From: Microbacterium protaetiae
Lineage (GTDB): Bacteria > Actinomycetota > Actinomycetes > Actinomycetales > Microbacteriaceae
Length of the DNA stretch: 64,000 nucleotides
NCBI RefSeq assembly: GCF_004135285.1
Contig: NZ_CP035494.1
Location: 1,054,001-1,118,000 of the forward strand
Reading direction: 5' to 3'
Below, piece by piece: positions 7,773 through 17,312 of the stretch; positions within the stretch are counted from its first letter, which is position 1; every line of letters starts with the position of its first letter. Both the position numbers and the translations under genes were made by a program. Under the pieces are notes generated by a model. That model worked only from the letters and a program-made list of their open reading frames with translations, searched no databases and was not told the DNA's origin.

Positions 7773-8657
7773 ATGCTCCAGCTGCGCGGCATCACCAAGA
7801 GCTATGGCGGACGCCGGGTGCTCGACGATGTGGGCTTCGACGTGGCCCCGAACCGCCTGACCGGGTTCGTCGGGGGCAATGGCGCCGGCAAGACGACGAC
7901 CATGCGCATCGCGCTGGGGGTGCTCGACGGCGATGGCGGCGAGGTGCTTCTCGACGGGGCGCCGATCACCGACGGCGACCGGCGGCGGTTCGGGTACATG
8001 CCGGAGGAACGCGGCCTGTACCCGAAGATGAAGGTCGCCGAGCAGATCGCCTACCTCGCGCGTCTGCACGGGTATGCGAAGTCCGAGGCTGATGCCAACG
8101 CGACCGCGCTGCTCGAGCAGCTGGGACTCGGCGAGCGCCTCGACGACAAGGTCGAGACGCTGTCGCTGGGCAACCAGCAGCGCGCACAGATCGCGGCGGC
8201 GCTGGTGCACGATCCCGAAGTGCTGATCCTCGACGAGCCGTTCTCGGGTCTGGACCCGCTCGCGGTCGACGTGGTCGCCGGCGTCTTGCAGGAGCGCGCC
8301 GCCCAGGGGGTCTCGGTGCTGTTCAGTTCACACCAGCTCGATGTCGTCGAGCGCCTGTGCGACGACCTCGTCATCATCGCCGCCGGCACGATCCGGGCGG
8401 CCGGGTCGAGCGACCAGCTGCGCGCCCGGTACGCCGGCAACCGCTATGAGCTGCGCACCACCGGCGATGCCGGATGGTTGCGCGTCGAACCGGGCGTGCA
8501 GGTCGTCGACTTCGCCGCCGGCTCGGCCGTGTTCGATGTCGACAGCGAGCAGACCGCGCAGCGGGTGCTGAGCCGGGCTGTCGAGACCTCCGACGTGCAG
8601 AGCTTCACCCCGCGGCATCCCTCCCTCGCCCAGATCTTCAAGGAGGTCATCCAGTGA
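7773..8657 (+). CDS. ABC transporter ATP-binding protein (ABC-2/NatA type)
   Basis: 294 residues; ATG at 7773 with AAGGAGGAC upstream. It has Walker A GGNGAGKTT near residue 36, the signature LSLGNQQRAQIAAAL, Walker B VLILDEPFSGLDP and the switch His in FSSHQLDVVERLCD. The C-terminal 80 residues form the extra domain typical of NatA/DrrA-like exporters. It pairs with the membrane subunit, whose GTG overlaps the last codons by 4 nt. Placement next to a LiaRS-like two-component pair suggests export linked to envelope stress, antibiotics or sodium; the substrate is unknown. Confidence 0.93.
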   Translation: MLQLRGITKSYGGRRVLDDVGFDVAPNRLTGFVGGNGAGKTTTMRIALGVLDGDGGEVLLDGAPITDGDRRRFGYMPEERGLYPKMKVAEQIAYLARLHGYAKSEADANATALLEQLGLGERLDDKVETLSLGNQQRAQIAAALVHDPEVLILDEPFSGLDPLAVDVVAGVLQERAAQGVSVLFSSHQLDVVERLCDDLVIIAAGTIRAAGSSDQLRARYAGNRYELRTTGDAGWLRVEPGVQVVDFAAGSAVFDVDSEQTAQRVLSRAVETSDVQSFTPRHPSLAQIFKEVIQ

Positions 8658-9745
8658 GCACTCCGACCACACCGTCCCTCGCCCAGAGCGTCTGGCTCGT
8701 CGCCGAGCGCGAGATCGCCTCGAAGCTGCGCAGCAAGGTGTTCATCATCTCGACGCTGTTCATGCTCGCCATCGCCCTGGCCGGCGTCATCTGGGGCGGG
8801 TTCGCGGCGGCGAATCCGTCGAAGACCCCGGTGGCGGTGACGAGTCAGACCGCCGCGGTCGTGTCAGAGATGACGAACCTGGATGTCACGACCGCCGATT
8901 CGGCCGACGACGCTGTCGCCCTCGTGAAGAGTAAGAAGGCGGATGCCGCGATAGTGCCCGATGCCGACTCGCCGGTGCACGTGAAGATCGTGGCACGCGA
9001 TGCCATCCCACAAGAGCTGGTCGCTCAGCTGAGCGTGTCGCCGACGGTGCAGCTGCTGAACGCGAGCCCCGAAGACGCACTGTTGCGCTACTTCGTCGCG
9101 ATCGGGTTCGGGGTCGTGTTCCTCATGTCGGCGTCGATGTTCGGTTCGACGATCGCGCAGTCGGTCGTGGAAGAGAAGCAGACCCGTGTGGTCGAGATCC
9201 TCATCTCGGCGATCCCGGTGCGCGCCCTGATGGCCGGCAAGGTGATCGGCAACACGATCCTGGCGATGGCGCAGATCGTCGTGCTGGTGGCGATAGCCAT
9301 CGTCGGGCTGAGCGTGACCGGTCAGAACGCGGTGCTGGCGGGCCTGGGCGGCCCGATGGTGTGGTTCGCGGTGTTCTTCCTGTTCGGGTTCGTACTGCTG
9401 GCGGCTCTGTTCGCGGGCGCGGCGGCCATGGTCTCGCGGCAAGAAGACATCGGCTCGACGACGATGCCGCTGACCATGCTGATTCTCGCGCCATACATCC
9501 TGGTCATCATCTTCAACGGCAACCCGGTCGTGGTGGGCGTCATGTCGTACATCCCGTTCTCGGCGCCGGTGGCGATGCCGCTGTGCCTCTACCTGGGCAC
9601 GGCGCAGTGGTGGGAGCCGCTGCTCTCGCTGGTGATCCTGGTCGCGACGTGCGTGGCCGCGGTGCTGGTCGGATCGAAGATCTACCGCAACTCGCTGCTG
9701 CGCATGGGCGCGCGGGTCAAGCTCGGCGAGGCGCTGAAGGCGTAG
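8654..9745 (+). CDS. ABC-2 type transporter permease (NatB-like)
   Basis: 363 residues from a GTG at 8654 (VSTPTTPSLAQSVWLVAEREI), overlapping the ATPase stop; AAGGAGG lies just upstream. One N-terminal helix (VFIISTLFMLAIALAGVIWGG) is followed by an extracytoplasmic domain of about 120 residues and then five or six C-terminal helices, with the ABC-2 block EEKQTRVVEILISAIPVRALMAGKVIG. This is the layout of NatB/YhaP-type export permeases. It ends eight bases before the stop of the convergent GH15 gene. Confidence 0.9.
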   Translation: MSTPTTPSLAQSVWLVAEREIASKLRSKVFIISTLFMLAIALAGVIWGGFAAANPSKTPVAVTSQTAAVVSEMTNLDVTTADSADDAVALVKSKKADAAIVPDADSPVHVKIVARDAIPQELVAQLSVSPTVQLLNASPEDALLRYFVAIGFGVVFLMSASMFGSTIAQSVVEEKQTRVVEILISAIPVRALMAGKVIGNTILAMAQIVVLVAIAIVGLSVTGQNAVLAGLGGPMVWFAVFFLFGFVLLAALFAGAAAMVSRQEDIGSTTMPLTMLILAPYILVIIFNGNPVVVGVMSYIPFSAPVAMPLCLYLGTAQWWEPLLSLVILVATCVAAVLVGSKIYRNSLLRMGARVKLGEALKA

Positions 9746-9753
9746 CCGCTCAC

Positions 9754-11550
9754 CTACCGCGGCTTGTGGCGTGCGCGGGCCAAGGCGTCGGCTGCGCGCA
9801 CGAGCGCCAGGTGCGAGAACGCCTGGGGCGTGTTGCCGGCCTGCCGCTTTCCGGCGATGTCGTACTCCTCCGAGAGCATGCCGACATCGTTGACGAGGTT
9901 GCAGAGCCGGTCCATCAGCGCGCGCGCATCGTGCAGTCGCGCGGTGGCGGCGTATTGCTCGACGAGCCAGAACGAACACGCGAGGAACGGCGACTCCTCC
10001 CCCGCCAGTCCGTCGACACCGCTCGCGTTGCGATAGCGACGCAGCAGGCCGTCCTGCAACAGGTCATTCTCGATCTGCGCGACGGTGGCGAGCATGCGCT
10101 CATCATCGGGCGCGCAGAAACCGACCTGCGGGAGCAGCAGCAGTGAGGCATCCACCTCGGTCGTTCCGTAGTACTGCGTGAAGTGACCATCGGCCACGCC
10201 GTGCTCGTCGATCTCGGCTTTGACGCGGTCACGCAGTTCCCGCCATTTCTCGACCGGCCCCTCGAGATCGTGGTCCTCGACCGCACGCACGGCCCGGTCG
10301 AACGTCGCCCACACCATCACGCGCGAATGCGTGAACATGTGCGGCTCCCCGCGGATCTCCCACAGCCCGTTGTCGGGCCGGTCAAGCTGTTCGGCTGCCT
10401 GCGCGACCAGTCCCTTCTCGAGCGGCCACGAGAACTCCGACTCGTCCAGGCCCGCTTCCCGCGCCGCCGAGAGCGTCACCAGCACCTCGCCGATCACATC
10501 GGCTTGATACTGCAGGGCAGCACCGTTGCCGATGCGCACGGGTTTCGATCCGGCGTAGCCCGGAAGACTTGCCAACTCACGCTCGACGAGGTCGCGCTCG
10601 CCGGCCAGGCCGTACATGATCTGCAGGTCGGCGGGGTCGCCGGCCACCGCGCGCAGCAGCCACTCCCGCCACTGTGCGGCGACCTTCACGAAGCCGTGGT
10701 CGAGCAGCGCCTCCAGCGTCAGTGCAGCATCGCGCAGCCACACGTACCGGTAGTCCCAGTTGCGCACGCCTCCGAAGTCCTCGGGCAGTGAGGTGGTCAC
10801 GGCCGCCGCGATGCCGCCGGTCACATGATTTGTCAGAGCGCGCAGAATCAGCAGCGAGCGCACGACGGTGTCGCGGTGCGGCCCGTCGTGCACGATCTTG
10901 TCGGCCCAGTCCTGCCACCAGCGTCGAGTGCGATCGACGACCTCGTCGACATCGATCCGCTCCGGCGGCTCATGGTGCGAGGGAAACCAGGTCAGCGTGA
11001 GATCGACGCTCTGACCGGCGGCGACGGCGATCTTGCCGCGGTGCGCGTGGCCGGCGGCGGTCGCGCGCGCGCCACGCAGCACCACCGCATCGGGACCGGC
11101 CATGGCCACGAGCTCGGGGCTCTCGGCCGTGCCGGTCTGGCGCACCCAGGGCATCGCGCGGGCGTAATCGAACCGCATCCGCAGTTCGTGGTCGAACTCC
11201 ACCAGGCCCTTGACCCCCACGACGCGCCGCACGATGTCGACGCGGTCTTCGGCGATGCTGCCGTGCTTGCCGATCGGCATGACGTCGCGCACCTCAGCCA
11301 CCCCCGACGAGGTCTCCCATCGGGTGACGAGAATGAAGGTGTCGTCGTCATAGGCCCGGGTGGCGGTGGCTTTCGCGTCGACGGGGCGCAGGCTCCAGCA
11401 TCCCTGTTCTTCATCCCCCAGCAAGGCGCCGAAGATCGACCCGGAATCCAGACGTGGAACGCACAGCCAATCGATGCTCCCGTCGCGCGAGACCAGGGCG
11501 GCGGTGCGGCAGTTGCTCAGAAGTGCATAGTCTTCGATGGGAACGGACAT
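9754..11550 (-). CDS. Glycoside hydrolase family 15 protein (trehalase/glucoamylase-like)
   Basis: 598 residues if started at the ATG at 11550 (MSVPIEDYALLSNCRTAALV), where the GH15 N-terminal beta domain begins (SRDGSIDWLCVPRLDSGSIFG). The frame stays open upstream only by running antisense through zwf. The (alpha/alpha)6 barrel contains NWDYRYVWLRDAALTLEALL and a catalytic-Glu candidate in LDESEFSWPLEKG; the second, ESPFLACSFWLVEQY, lies near the C-terminus. Actinobacterial members of this group include alpha,alpha-trehalases as well as glucoamylases. There is no signal peptide, so it acts in the cytoplasm, consistent with trehalose turnover feeding the adjacent divergent zwf. Confidence 0.88.
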   Translation of the reverse strand: MSVPIEDYALLSNCRTAALVSRDGSIDWLCVPRLDSGSIFGALLGDEEQGCWSLRPVDAKATATRAYDDDTFILVTRWETSSGVAEVRDVMPIGKHGSIAEDRVDIVRRVVGVKGLVEFDHELRMRFDYARAMPWVRQTGTAESPELVAMAGPDAVVLRGARATAAGHAHRGKIAVAAGQSVDLTLTWFPSHHEPPERIDVDEVVDRTRRWWQDWADKIVHDGPHRDTVVRSLLILRALTNHVTGGIAAAVTTSLPEDFGGVRNWDYRYVWLRDAALTLEALLDHGFVKVAAQWREWLLRAVAGDPADLQIMYGLAGERDLVERELASLPGYAGSKPVRIGNGAALQYQADVIGEVLVTLSAAREAGLDESEFSWPLEKGLVAQAAEQLDRPDNGLWEIRGEPHMFTHSRVMVWATFDRAVRAVEDHDLEGPVEKWRELRDRVKAEIDEHGVADGHFTQYYGTTEVDASLLLLPQVGFCAPDDERMLATVAQIENDLLQDGLLRRYRNASGVDGLAGEESPFLACSFWLVEQYAATARLHDARALMDRLCNLVNDVGMLSEEYDIAGKRQAGNTPQAFSHLALVRAADALARARHKPR

Positions 11551-11614
11551 CGTGTCGAGTCTGGCACCGCGGTGCCCCATTGCGGTGTGGCCCAGGCGGA
11601 TTATCGTGAAACCC

Positions 11615-12988
11615 ATGCCGAAGACCACGACCTTCCTCATCTTCGGAGCATCCGGCGATCTGACCTCGCGCCTGCTCCTGCCCGCTCTCGGCCAGTTGCT
11701 CAAGCGAGAACCCGATCGCCAGGTGGCGCTGCGCGGAGCGGGGACGGATGCCTGGACCGCCCGCCGCTGGAAGGACGCCGTGCACGACGCCTTCGCGTCG
11801 GCGGATGCCGCCGACATGGTCGACCGCGTCGGTGACACCACGTACACCCAGGCCGACATCACGAAGGTCTCCGACCTGAAGAAGCTCCTCGACGGCGTCG
11901 AGGGATCGCTGGTCATGTACTTCGCGGTGCCCCCCGCGGTCACGGTGGCCGCCTGCGACGCACTGCAGAAGGTGACGCTGCCCGACGACACGCTGTTCGC
12001 ACTGGAGAAGCCGTTCGGCGGCGACGAAGCCGGCGCCCGCGAGCTGAACGAGACGCTGACCTCGCTCGTACCCGAAGACCGGATCTTTCGTGTCGACCAC
12101 TTCCTCGGCCGACCGACGCTGCTGAACATCCTCGGCGTGCGGTTCGCGAACCGGCTCATCGAGCCGGTCTGGTCGGCCGACCATGTGCAGTCGGTGCTCG
12201 TGCGCTACGACGAATCGCTGGCCCTGGAGGGGCGCGCCCGGTACTACGACAAGGCCGGGGCGATGGTCGACATGATCCAGAGCCATCTGCTGCAGGTGCT
12301 GGCCGTGCTCGCGATGGAAGAGCCGGTCGACCTCGACGAGATCGACCTGCGCGATGCGAAGAGCGCCGCGCTGCGCGCCACGCACATCTGGGACGACAAT
12401 CCCGTGCGCAACTCGCGCCGAGCGCGCTACACCGCCGGGACGATCGGCGAGCGCACGCTTCCGTCGTATGTCGAAGAAGAGGGCGTTGATCCCTCGCGCG
12501 AGACCGAGACTCTCGCCGAGATCGTGTGCGAGGTGCGCACTTCGCGGTGGGCGGGCGTGCCGTTCACGCTGCGCAGCGGCAAGGCGATGGGCGAGAAGAA
12601 CGCCGAGATCGTCGTGACGTTCAAGCCGGTGCGGCACATTCCCGACGGGCTGACCGGTGCTCCCTCGGACGGCGGCCTGCTGCGCATCGGGCTCAGCCCC
12701 GACCGCATCGAGATCGAGCTGAACGTCAACGGTGGCGACGACCCGTTCGCACTGCGCCGCGAATCGCTCTCGACCGGAATCGGCAAGAGCACCCTGTTGG
12801 CCTACACCGAGGTGCTCTCGCAGCTGCTCGACGGCGATGTCGCACTGTCGGTGCGGGCCGATGCCGCCGAGGAGTGCTGGCGCATCATCCAGCCGGTGCT
12901 CGATGCCTGGGGTCGCGGCCAGGTTCCCCTCGAGGACTACCCGGCCGGCTCGACCGGCCCCACGGAGTGGGCGACCTCGCAGGTCTGA
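11615..12988 (+). CDS. zwf: Glucose-6-phosphate dehydrogenase
   Basis: 457 residues from the ATG at 11615. TTATCGT ends eight bases before it and no Shine-Dalgarno sequence is present, so the transcript is probably leaderless. Motifs are the NADP fingerprint FGASGDLTSRLLLPAL, the catalytic-Lys loop EKPFG and the substrate loop RVDHFLGRPTLLNIL (family RIDHYLGKE, so the usual Lys is Arg here), then YDKAGAMVDMIQSHLLQVLA. It oxidises glucose 6-phosphate to 6-phosphogluconolactone, making NADPH. The Lys-to-Arg change in the loop marks the shorter actinobacterial paralogue type; a second zwf elsewhere would not surprise me. Confidence 0.93.
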   Translation: MPKTTTFLIFGASGDLTSRLLLPALGQLLKREPDRQVALRGAGTDAWTARRWKDAVHDAFASADAADMVDRVGDTTYTQADITKVSDLKKLLDGVEGSLVMYFAVPPAVTVAACDALQKVTLPDDTLFALEKPFGGDEAGARELNETLTSLVPEDRIFRVDHFLGRPTLLNILGVRFANRLIEPVWSADHVQSVLVRYDESLALEGRARYYDKAGAMVDMIQSHLLQVLAVLAMEEPVDLDEIDLRDAKSAALRATHIWDDNPVRNSRRARYTAGTIGERTLPSYVEEEGVDPSRETETLAEIVCEVRTSRWAGVPFTLRSGKAMGEKNAEIVVTFKPVRHIPDGLTGAPSDGGLLRIGLSPDRIEIELNVNGGDDPFALRRESLSTGIGKSTLLAYTEVLSQLLDGDVALSVRADAAEECWRIIQPVLDAWGRGQVPLEDYPAGSTGPTEWATSQV

Positions 12989-13057
12989 CCCGCGGCCGGT
13001 GCCGTGTGGCCGCGGAATAAGACGTAAGCGCGTCATCCGGTACACAACTGTGGGCCG

Positions 13058-13930
13058 TCAGCGAGCCTTGCCGACGGGCGGAAGCGAGGGCTGGGTTGCC
13101 GGCGTGTTGAGAGCCTGCAGGCCGGGGTGATCACGCAACGCCTCTGCGCCGTACGTCTGCATCACGGCGAACACGGCCGCGATGGGCGCCTCATCACCCG
13201 AGAGCAGCAGCGGCACCGCTGTTGGGAACTGGCAGATGAGTGTCCACGAGCCGGCCTCGGGGTACATCGCGACGATCGTCGAGTAGTCGAACGACAGCCA
13301 TTGCCCACCGACATCGACGACGATCCGGCGGTTGGAGACGTACACCGCCGTCGGCTGCCAGTCCCGCCACTGCGGCGAGGCCTGCGCAGTGGCGCGTGAG
13401 CGCGCGCTGGCATTCGCGATGGCGCCGACGGCGAGTGCGCCGACGACGAACGCGGGCCGCCCGAACGCGAACGTCGAGGTCTGCCGGTATGCGACATCCG
13501 TCCCGTAATATCTCGCGTAGGTGAGCATCAACCGCGCGAAGAACACCTCGTCGGGATAAGGCACGACATCCCACTGCCGGATCGTGCCGGGCACTCTGTG
13601 TGCGAGCAGCTCAGCGCGAACGAGGCGCGCATGTTCCCAGGCATTCGCCGCGTGCGCTCCGCGCTCGAGCATCCGCTGCTCCGTCTTCGTGTAACGGCCC
13701 TTGGCGCGCTGTGCCCGTCGGTAGGTGCGAACCATGTGCACGATCGATCGGATGAGGAGGATCACAGGCACGAAAACCGCAGCGAGAATTGCGGCGAACT
13801 CGCCCAGTCCCCAGCCGATATCGTGCGTCTGCATCGAGCGGTGCAGCATTACCGACGCGAACCACATGAACACGACGTACGCGACCGGAGCGGCGAGAAG
13901 CAGGAGAACCCAGTGCAGGTGACGGCGCAT
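13058..13930 (-). CDS. Hypothetical membrane protein
   Basis: 290 residues, not recognised. Two hydrophobic helices at the N-terminus (WVLLLLAAPVAYVVFMWFAS; FAAILAAVFVPVILLIRSIV) are followed by a basic Arg/Lys-rich stretch, a short hydrophobic segment near the middle (AFVVGALAVGAIANA) and a soluble C-terminal half predicted to be beta-rich (YVSNRRIVVDVGGQWLSFDYSTIVAMYPEAGSW). That C-terminal part resembles small 'bacterial PH-like' modules in which tryptophan and basic residues frame a sheet; this is only a structural guess. It converges on zwf. Confidence 0.7.
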   Translation of the reverse strand: MRRHLHWVLLLLAAPVAYVVFMWFASVMLHRSMQTHDIGWGLGEFAAILAAVFVPVILLIRSIVHMVRTYRRAQRAKGRYTKTEQRMLERGAHAANAWEHARLVRAELLAHRVPGTIRQWDVVPYPDEVFFARLMLTYARYYGTDVAYRQTSTFAFGRPAFVVGALAVGAIANASARSRATAQASPQWRDWQPTAVYVSNRRIVVDVGGQWLSFDYSTIVAMYPEAGSWTLICQFPTAVPLLLSGDEAPIAAVFAVMQTYGAEALRDHPGLQALNTPATQPSLPPVGKAR

Positions 13931-14028
13931 GCTTCGATCGTGGCAGAAGGCGGCGACATCACGACGGATCCATGGAGCTGTCGGGAATCCCGTCTATCCA
14001 TGTCGGTACCCGCGTCTACAATCGAGGC

Positions 14029-14205
14029 ATGGCGAAGAACGCGCACGGCGAGTTCGGCACCGATCCAGATCAGGTCGGCGCGCTTCGTGCTGCCGTGCAG
14101 ATGGGCATCGACGACATCGAAGCCGGCCGATGCGAGGACCTCGAAGATGTCCGTGCGTGGATGCAAGAGGCAGCACGGGGCGTCACGGCGAAGTCAGTCG
14201 CATAA
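14029..14205 (+). CDS. Type II antitoxin, ParD-like
   Basis: 58 residues, acidic, with the C-terminal pattern ALRAAVQMGIDDIEAGRCEDLEDVRAWMQE that matches the toxin-binding tail of ParD/CopG-type antitoxins. The start at 14029 is chosen because TACAAT at 14017-14022 lies six bases upstream, an ideal leaderless arrangement. The N-terminal DNA-binding part is very short. The toxin gene begins at the next base after the stop. Family assignment is by length, pairing and tail pattern. Confidence 0.75.
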   Translation: MAKNAHGEFGTDPDQVGALRAAVQMGIDDIEAGRCEDLEDVRAWMQEAARGVTAKSVA

Positions 14206-14544
14206 GTGACGCTGTACCGGCTTCGCGTATCTGCGACCGCCCGGGCAGATGTGCGGGAGGCACTTCAGTACAGCGCATTTCGCTTCGGCGGTACGGCGAT
14301 GCAGAGGTACGCCGATCTGATAGAGCAGGCGCTCACAGACATTCGGGCCGATCCTTTCGACACCGGCTCCTCTGCGCGTAGCGACCTTGGTGCGGACGTG
14401 CGCGTCCGCCATCTCAAAGCAAGCGCTGCCACGAGCGGCGTAGCCGACCCCCGTCACATTGTGTTCTACCGCGTGAATGGGACCGTTGTCGACGTCCTCA
14501 GAATTCTTCATGAAATGCGAGACGCACCACGCCACCTTCCTTGA
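14206..14544 (+). CDS. RelE/ParE family toxin
   Basis: 112 residues from a GTG at 14206 directly after the antitoxin TAA. It opens YRLRVSATARADVREALQYSAFRFG, the characteristic ParE N-terminal helices, and closes with HIVFYRVNGTVVDVLRILHEMRD (family pattern YR...V.I.RILH..RD). ParE toxins act on DNA gyrase and RelE toxins on ribosome-bound mRNA; the sequence favours the ParE side. It converges closely with clpB (10 bases between stops). Confidence 0.88.
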   Translation: MTLYRLRVSATARADVREALQYSAFRFGGTAMQRYADLIEQALTDIRADPFDTGSSARSDLGADVRVRHLKASAATSGVADPRHIVFYRVNGTVVDVLRILHEMRDAPRHLP

Positions 14545-14554
14545 GCAGCGCGCG

Positions 14555-16753
14555 TCAGTCGACGAGCTCTGCCTCGATCACATCGTCGTCGGGGCCTGTG
14601 GCCGGGCCGTCGCTGGTGAGCACCAGCGACGAGTCGTCGGCGGCGACATCCACCCGCACCACGTCGCCGTCGTGCACCGTCCCACCCAGGATCGCCATCG
14701 CGAGGCGGTCTTGGATCTCGCTCTGGATGAGTCGGCGCAACGGCCGTGCCCCGAACACCGGGTCGTAGCCACGGCGGGCCAGCCACGCGCGGGCGTCGGG
14801 CGTCACCGCGAGGGTGAGTCGGCGCTCGTGCAGCCGCTGCTGCAGCTGGTCGACCGACAGTTCGACGATCTGGGCGAGGTCGTCTTCGGTGAGCGCCTGG
14901 AACATCACGATGTCGTCGAGCCGGTTGAGGAACTCGGGCCGGAACGACGAGCGCACGAGCCCCATGACCTGCTCACGCTTCTGCGCGGTCGTCAGCATCG
15001 GGTCGATCAGGATCGGCGAGCCGATGTTGCTGGTGAGGATCAGAATGACGTTCTTGAAGTCGACCGTGCGCCCCTGGCCGTCGGTCAGCCGCCCGTCGTC
15101 GAGCACCTGCAGCAGCACGTCGAACACCTCGGGGTGGGCCTTTTCGACCTCGTCGAGCAGCACGACCGAGTAGGGACGCCGCCGCACGGCCTCGGTCAGC
15201 TGGCCGCCCTGTTCGTATCCGATGTATCCGGGAGGGGCACCGACCAGGCGCGAGACGGAGTGCTTCTCGCCATACTCCGACATGTCGATGCGCACCATGG
15301 CGTGCTCGTCGTCGAACAGGAACTCGGCCAGAGCCTTGGCCAGCTCGGTCTTGCCGACACCGGTCGGGCCCAAGAACAGGAACGAACCGGTCGGCCGGTT
15401 CGGGTCGCTGATGCCCGCCCGCGAACGGCGGACGGCGTCGGAGACGGCCTTGACAGCCTCCTTCTGCCCGATCAGGCGCTTGCCGAGTTCGGACTCGAGG
15501 TGCAGCAGCTTCTCGGTCTCGCCCTGCAGCAGCCGCCCCACCGGGATGCCGGTCCATGATGCGATGACGGCGGCGATGTCGTCGTCGGTCACCTGTTCGT
15601 TGACCATGCGCGGCTCGGCGGGCTGCGCTTCGGCCTGCTCTGCCTCGGCCAGCTGCTGCTGCAGCTTCTTGATGGTCTCGTACTCGAGCCGCGACGCCTT
15701 GGCGTAGTCGGCCTCGCGCAGCGCGCGGTCACGGTCGGTCGTCGCCTGGTCGAGCTGCTTCTTCAACTCGCCGACGCGGTTCAGGCCCGCACGCTCGCGC
15801 TCCCAGCGGGCCTCGAGCCCGCTGAGCTCTTTTTCAGACTCGGCCATCTGCTCACGCAACTTGGCCAGGCGCTCCTTCGAGGCGTCGTCCTTCTCCTTCT
15901 TCAGCGCGAGCTCTTCCAGCCGCATCCGGTCGACAGCTCTCTTGAGCTGGTCGATCTCGACCGGGCTCGAGTCGATCTCCATCTTCAGCCGGCTCATCGC
16001 CTCGTCGATCAGGTCGATGGCCTTGTCGGGCAGCTGGCGGCTGGGGATGTACCGGTTCGACATGGCTGCGGCGGCCACCAGCGCGCTGTCGCTGATGGTG
16101 ACCCCGTGGTGCGCCTCGTAACGGCCCTTCAGCCCGCGCAGGATCGCTATCGTGTCCTCCACGCTGGGCTCGCCGACGTAAACCTGCTGAAAGCGGCGCT
16201 CCAGCGCGGCATCCTTCTCGACGAACTCGCGGTACTCGTCGAGCGTCGTCGCGCCGATCAGGCGCAGTTCGCCGCGGGCCAGCATGGGCTTGAGCATGTT
16301 GGATGCCGCGACCGACCCTTCGCCGCCGCCGGCGCCCATCAGCACGTGGAGTTCGTCGATGAAGGTGATCACGCGCCCCTCGGATTCGGTGATCTCCTTG
16401 AGCACGCTCTTCAGGCGCTCCTCGAACTGTCCGCGGTACATGGCGCCGGCCACGAGCGCCGAGATGTCGAGGGCGATGAGCTCTTTGTCTTTGAGCGACT
16501 CGGCGACGTCGCCCGCGACGATGCGCTGGGCCAGGCCCTCGACCACGGCGGTCTTTCCGACGCCAGGCTCGCCGATGAGCACGGGGTTGTTCTTGGTACG
16601 CCGGGTCAGCACTTGGCTGACGCGGCGGATCTCGCTGTCACGCCCGATGACCGGGTCGAGCTTGCCCTGCCGAGCACGATCGGTGAGGTTGATGCCGAAC
16701 TGCTCGAGGGGGCTTTGCTGCTCCTCCTGTCCGGGCTGCGGTTGTGCGTTCAT
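14555..16753 (-). CDS. clpB: ATP-dependent chaperone ClpB lacking the N-terminal domain
   Basis: 732 residues, against about 860 for full ClpB. The protein starts only about 18 residues ahead of [24 protein letters not shown], so the mobile Clp_N domain is absent. All other parts are present: NBD1 with Walker [11 protein letters not shown] and Walker [17 protein letters not shown], the coiled-coil middle domain (residues about 290-410, rich in Glu/Lys/Arg), NBD2 with [15 protein letters not shown] and [15 protein letters not shown], and the arginine-finger region [10 protein letters not shown]. It disaggregates proteins with DnaK. A HAIR operator upstream places it under HspR. The ATG at 16753 has AAGGAGACAG upstream. 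Confidence 0.96.
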   Translation of the reverse strand: MNAQPQPGQEEQQSPLEQFGINLTDRARQGKLDPVIGRDSEIRRVSQVLTRRTKNNPVLIGEPGVGKTAVVEGLAQRIVAGDVAESLKDKELIALDISALVAGAMYRGQFEERLKSVLKEITESEGRVITFIDELHVLMGAGGGEGSVAASNMLKPMLARGELRLIGATTLDEYREFVEKDAALERRFQQVYVGEPSVEDTIAILRGLKGRYEAHHGVTISDSALVAAAAMSNRYIPSRQLPDKAIDLIDEAMSRLKMEIDSSPVEIDQLKRAVDRMRLEELALKKEKDDASKERLAKLREQMAESEKELSGLEARWERERAGLNRVGELKKQLDQATTDRDRALREADYAKASRLEYETIKKLQQQLAEAEQAEAQPAEPRMVNEQVTDDDIAAVIASWTGIPVGRLLQGETEKLLHLESELGKRLIGQKEAVKAVSDAVRRSRAGISDPNRPTGSFLFLGPTGVGKTELAKALAEFLFDDEHAMVRIDMSEYGEKHSVSRLVGAPPGYIGYEQGGQLTEAVRRRPYSVVLLDEVEKAHPEVFDVLLQVLDDGRLTDGQGRTVDFKNVILILTSNIGSPILIDPMLTTAQKREQVMGLVRSSFRPEFLNRLDDIVMFQALTEDDLAQIVELSVDQLQQRLHERRLTLAVTPDARAWLARRGYDPVFGARPLRRLIQSEIQDRLAMAILGGTVHDGDVVRVDVAADDSSLVLTSDGPATGPDDDVIEAELVD

Positions 16754-16794
16754 CTGTCTCCTTGAAAGCTGCGGGACTCAAGCGCTCTTGCAAA

Positions 16795-16842
16795 CTTGAG
16801 TCGTTGTGGCTCAAGTTTAGCAAGGACGGGATGCCGCGGCAA
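16795..16842 (-). promoter_or_regulatory. clpB promoter with HspR-binding HAIR operator
   Basis: Read on the minus strand: -35 TTGCCG at 16842-16837, a 17-base spacer, -10 TAAACT at 16819-16814, then the HAIR inverted repeat CTTGAGC-N7-ACTCAAG at 16815-16795, overlapping the last two bases of the -10. HAIR (CTTGAGT-N7-ACTCAAG) is the established HspR site in actinomycetes. A further CTTGAG at 16782-16777 downstream may be an extra half-site. Confidence 0.88.
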
Positions 16843-16960
16843 GACCGCCGACTCTCGGCAATGCTGATGAGACGCGTTTTCGATGGTCATGTCACTTCTG
16901 GTGTCGATGGCGCATATCATGGCGCTCCCTCTATCCGCGTCACTGCACGGCAGAGAATGC

Positions 16961-16989
16961 TTGTAATTCGTATTTCTTTTCGATACTAT
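16961..16989 (+). promoter_or_regulatory. Consensus-like promoter before a decayed ORF
   Basis: TTGTAA at 16961-16966, a 17-base spacer and TACTAT at 16984-16989, in an AT-rich island that stands out from the surrounding DNA. It directs transcription into the interrupted ORF at 17028. Confidence 0.6.
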
Positions 16990-17027
16990 AGAGGTAGCTT
17001 GATCAAGGCGACGAGGAGGTGGCGTAG

Positions 17028-17312
17028 ATGTCGGAGTCGACGGCTGCGGATGCCTCTGCCGTGGTATCAGAGCTGGATGAGCTCGTGTAGAACCTCTCTG
17101 AGGCGCAGAGTTCGGCGGGACGGGCATTCGCGGCCGAGATGGTGTTCTTCGCACGCGTGGCAGACCTGGTGGCACGGCGCGAAGAAGAGCGCGCAGACCG
17201 CGACGGGCGCGGTGCGCTGACGCATTCGACCCAGCTGGGGATGCGGGAGATCTACGCCGAGATCGCCGCACAACTGCGACCCCGCTCCGTTCTGACGGCC
17301 GCGAGCTACTGA
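17028..17312 (+). pseudogene. Interrupted ORF, possible remnant of a DUF222/HNH-endonuclease gene
   Basis: A frame starting at the ATG at 17028 (GAGGAGG eight to fourteen bases upstream) reads 20 codons, meets an in-frame TAG at 17088-17090, and then stays open to the TGA at 17310-17312. The downstream part (FFARVADLVARREEERADRD; GMREIYAEIAAQLRP) has the helical look and spacing of the N-terminal DUF222 segment found in many Microbacteriaceae HNH proteins, but the rest of such a protein is missing. The good promoter and ribosome site suggest recent decay. Read as a gene fragment broken by a nonsense mutation and a 3' loss; family assignment is tentative. Confidence 0.45.

Noticed and set aside
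11551..12159. N-terminal extension of the GH15 protein
   Set aside because: The extra 203 residues are antisense to zwf and unlike any GH15 N-terminus; MSVPIEDYALLS begins the family fold.
17088..17090. In-frame TAG as a recoded codon
   Set aside because: No readthrough, selenocysteine or pyrrolysine context; with the missing 3' part, simple decay is the better explanation.
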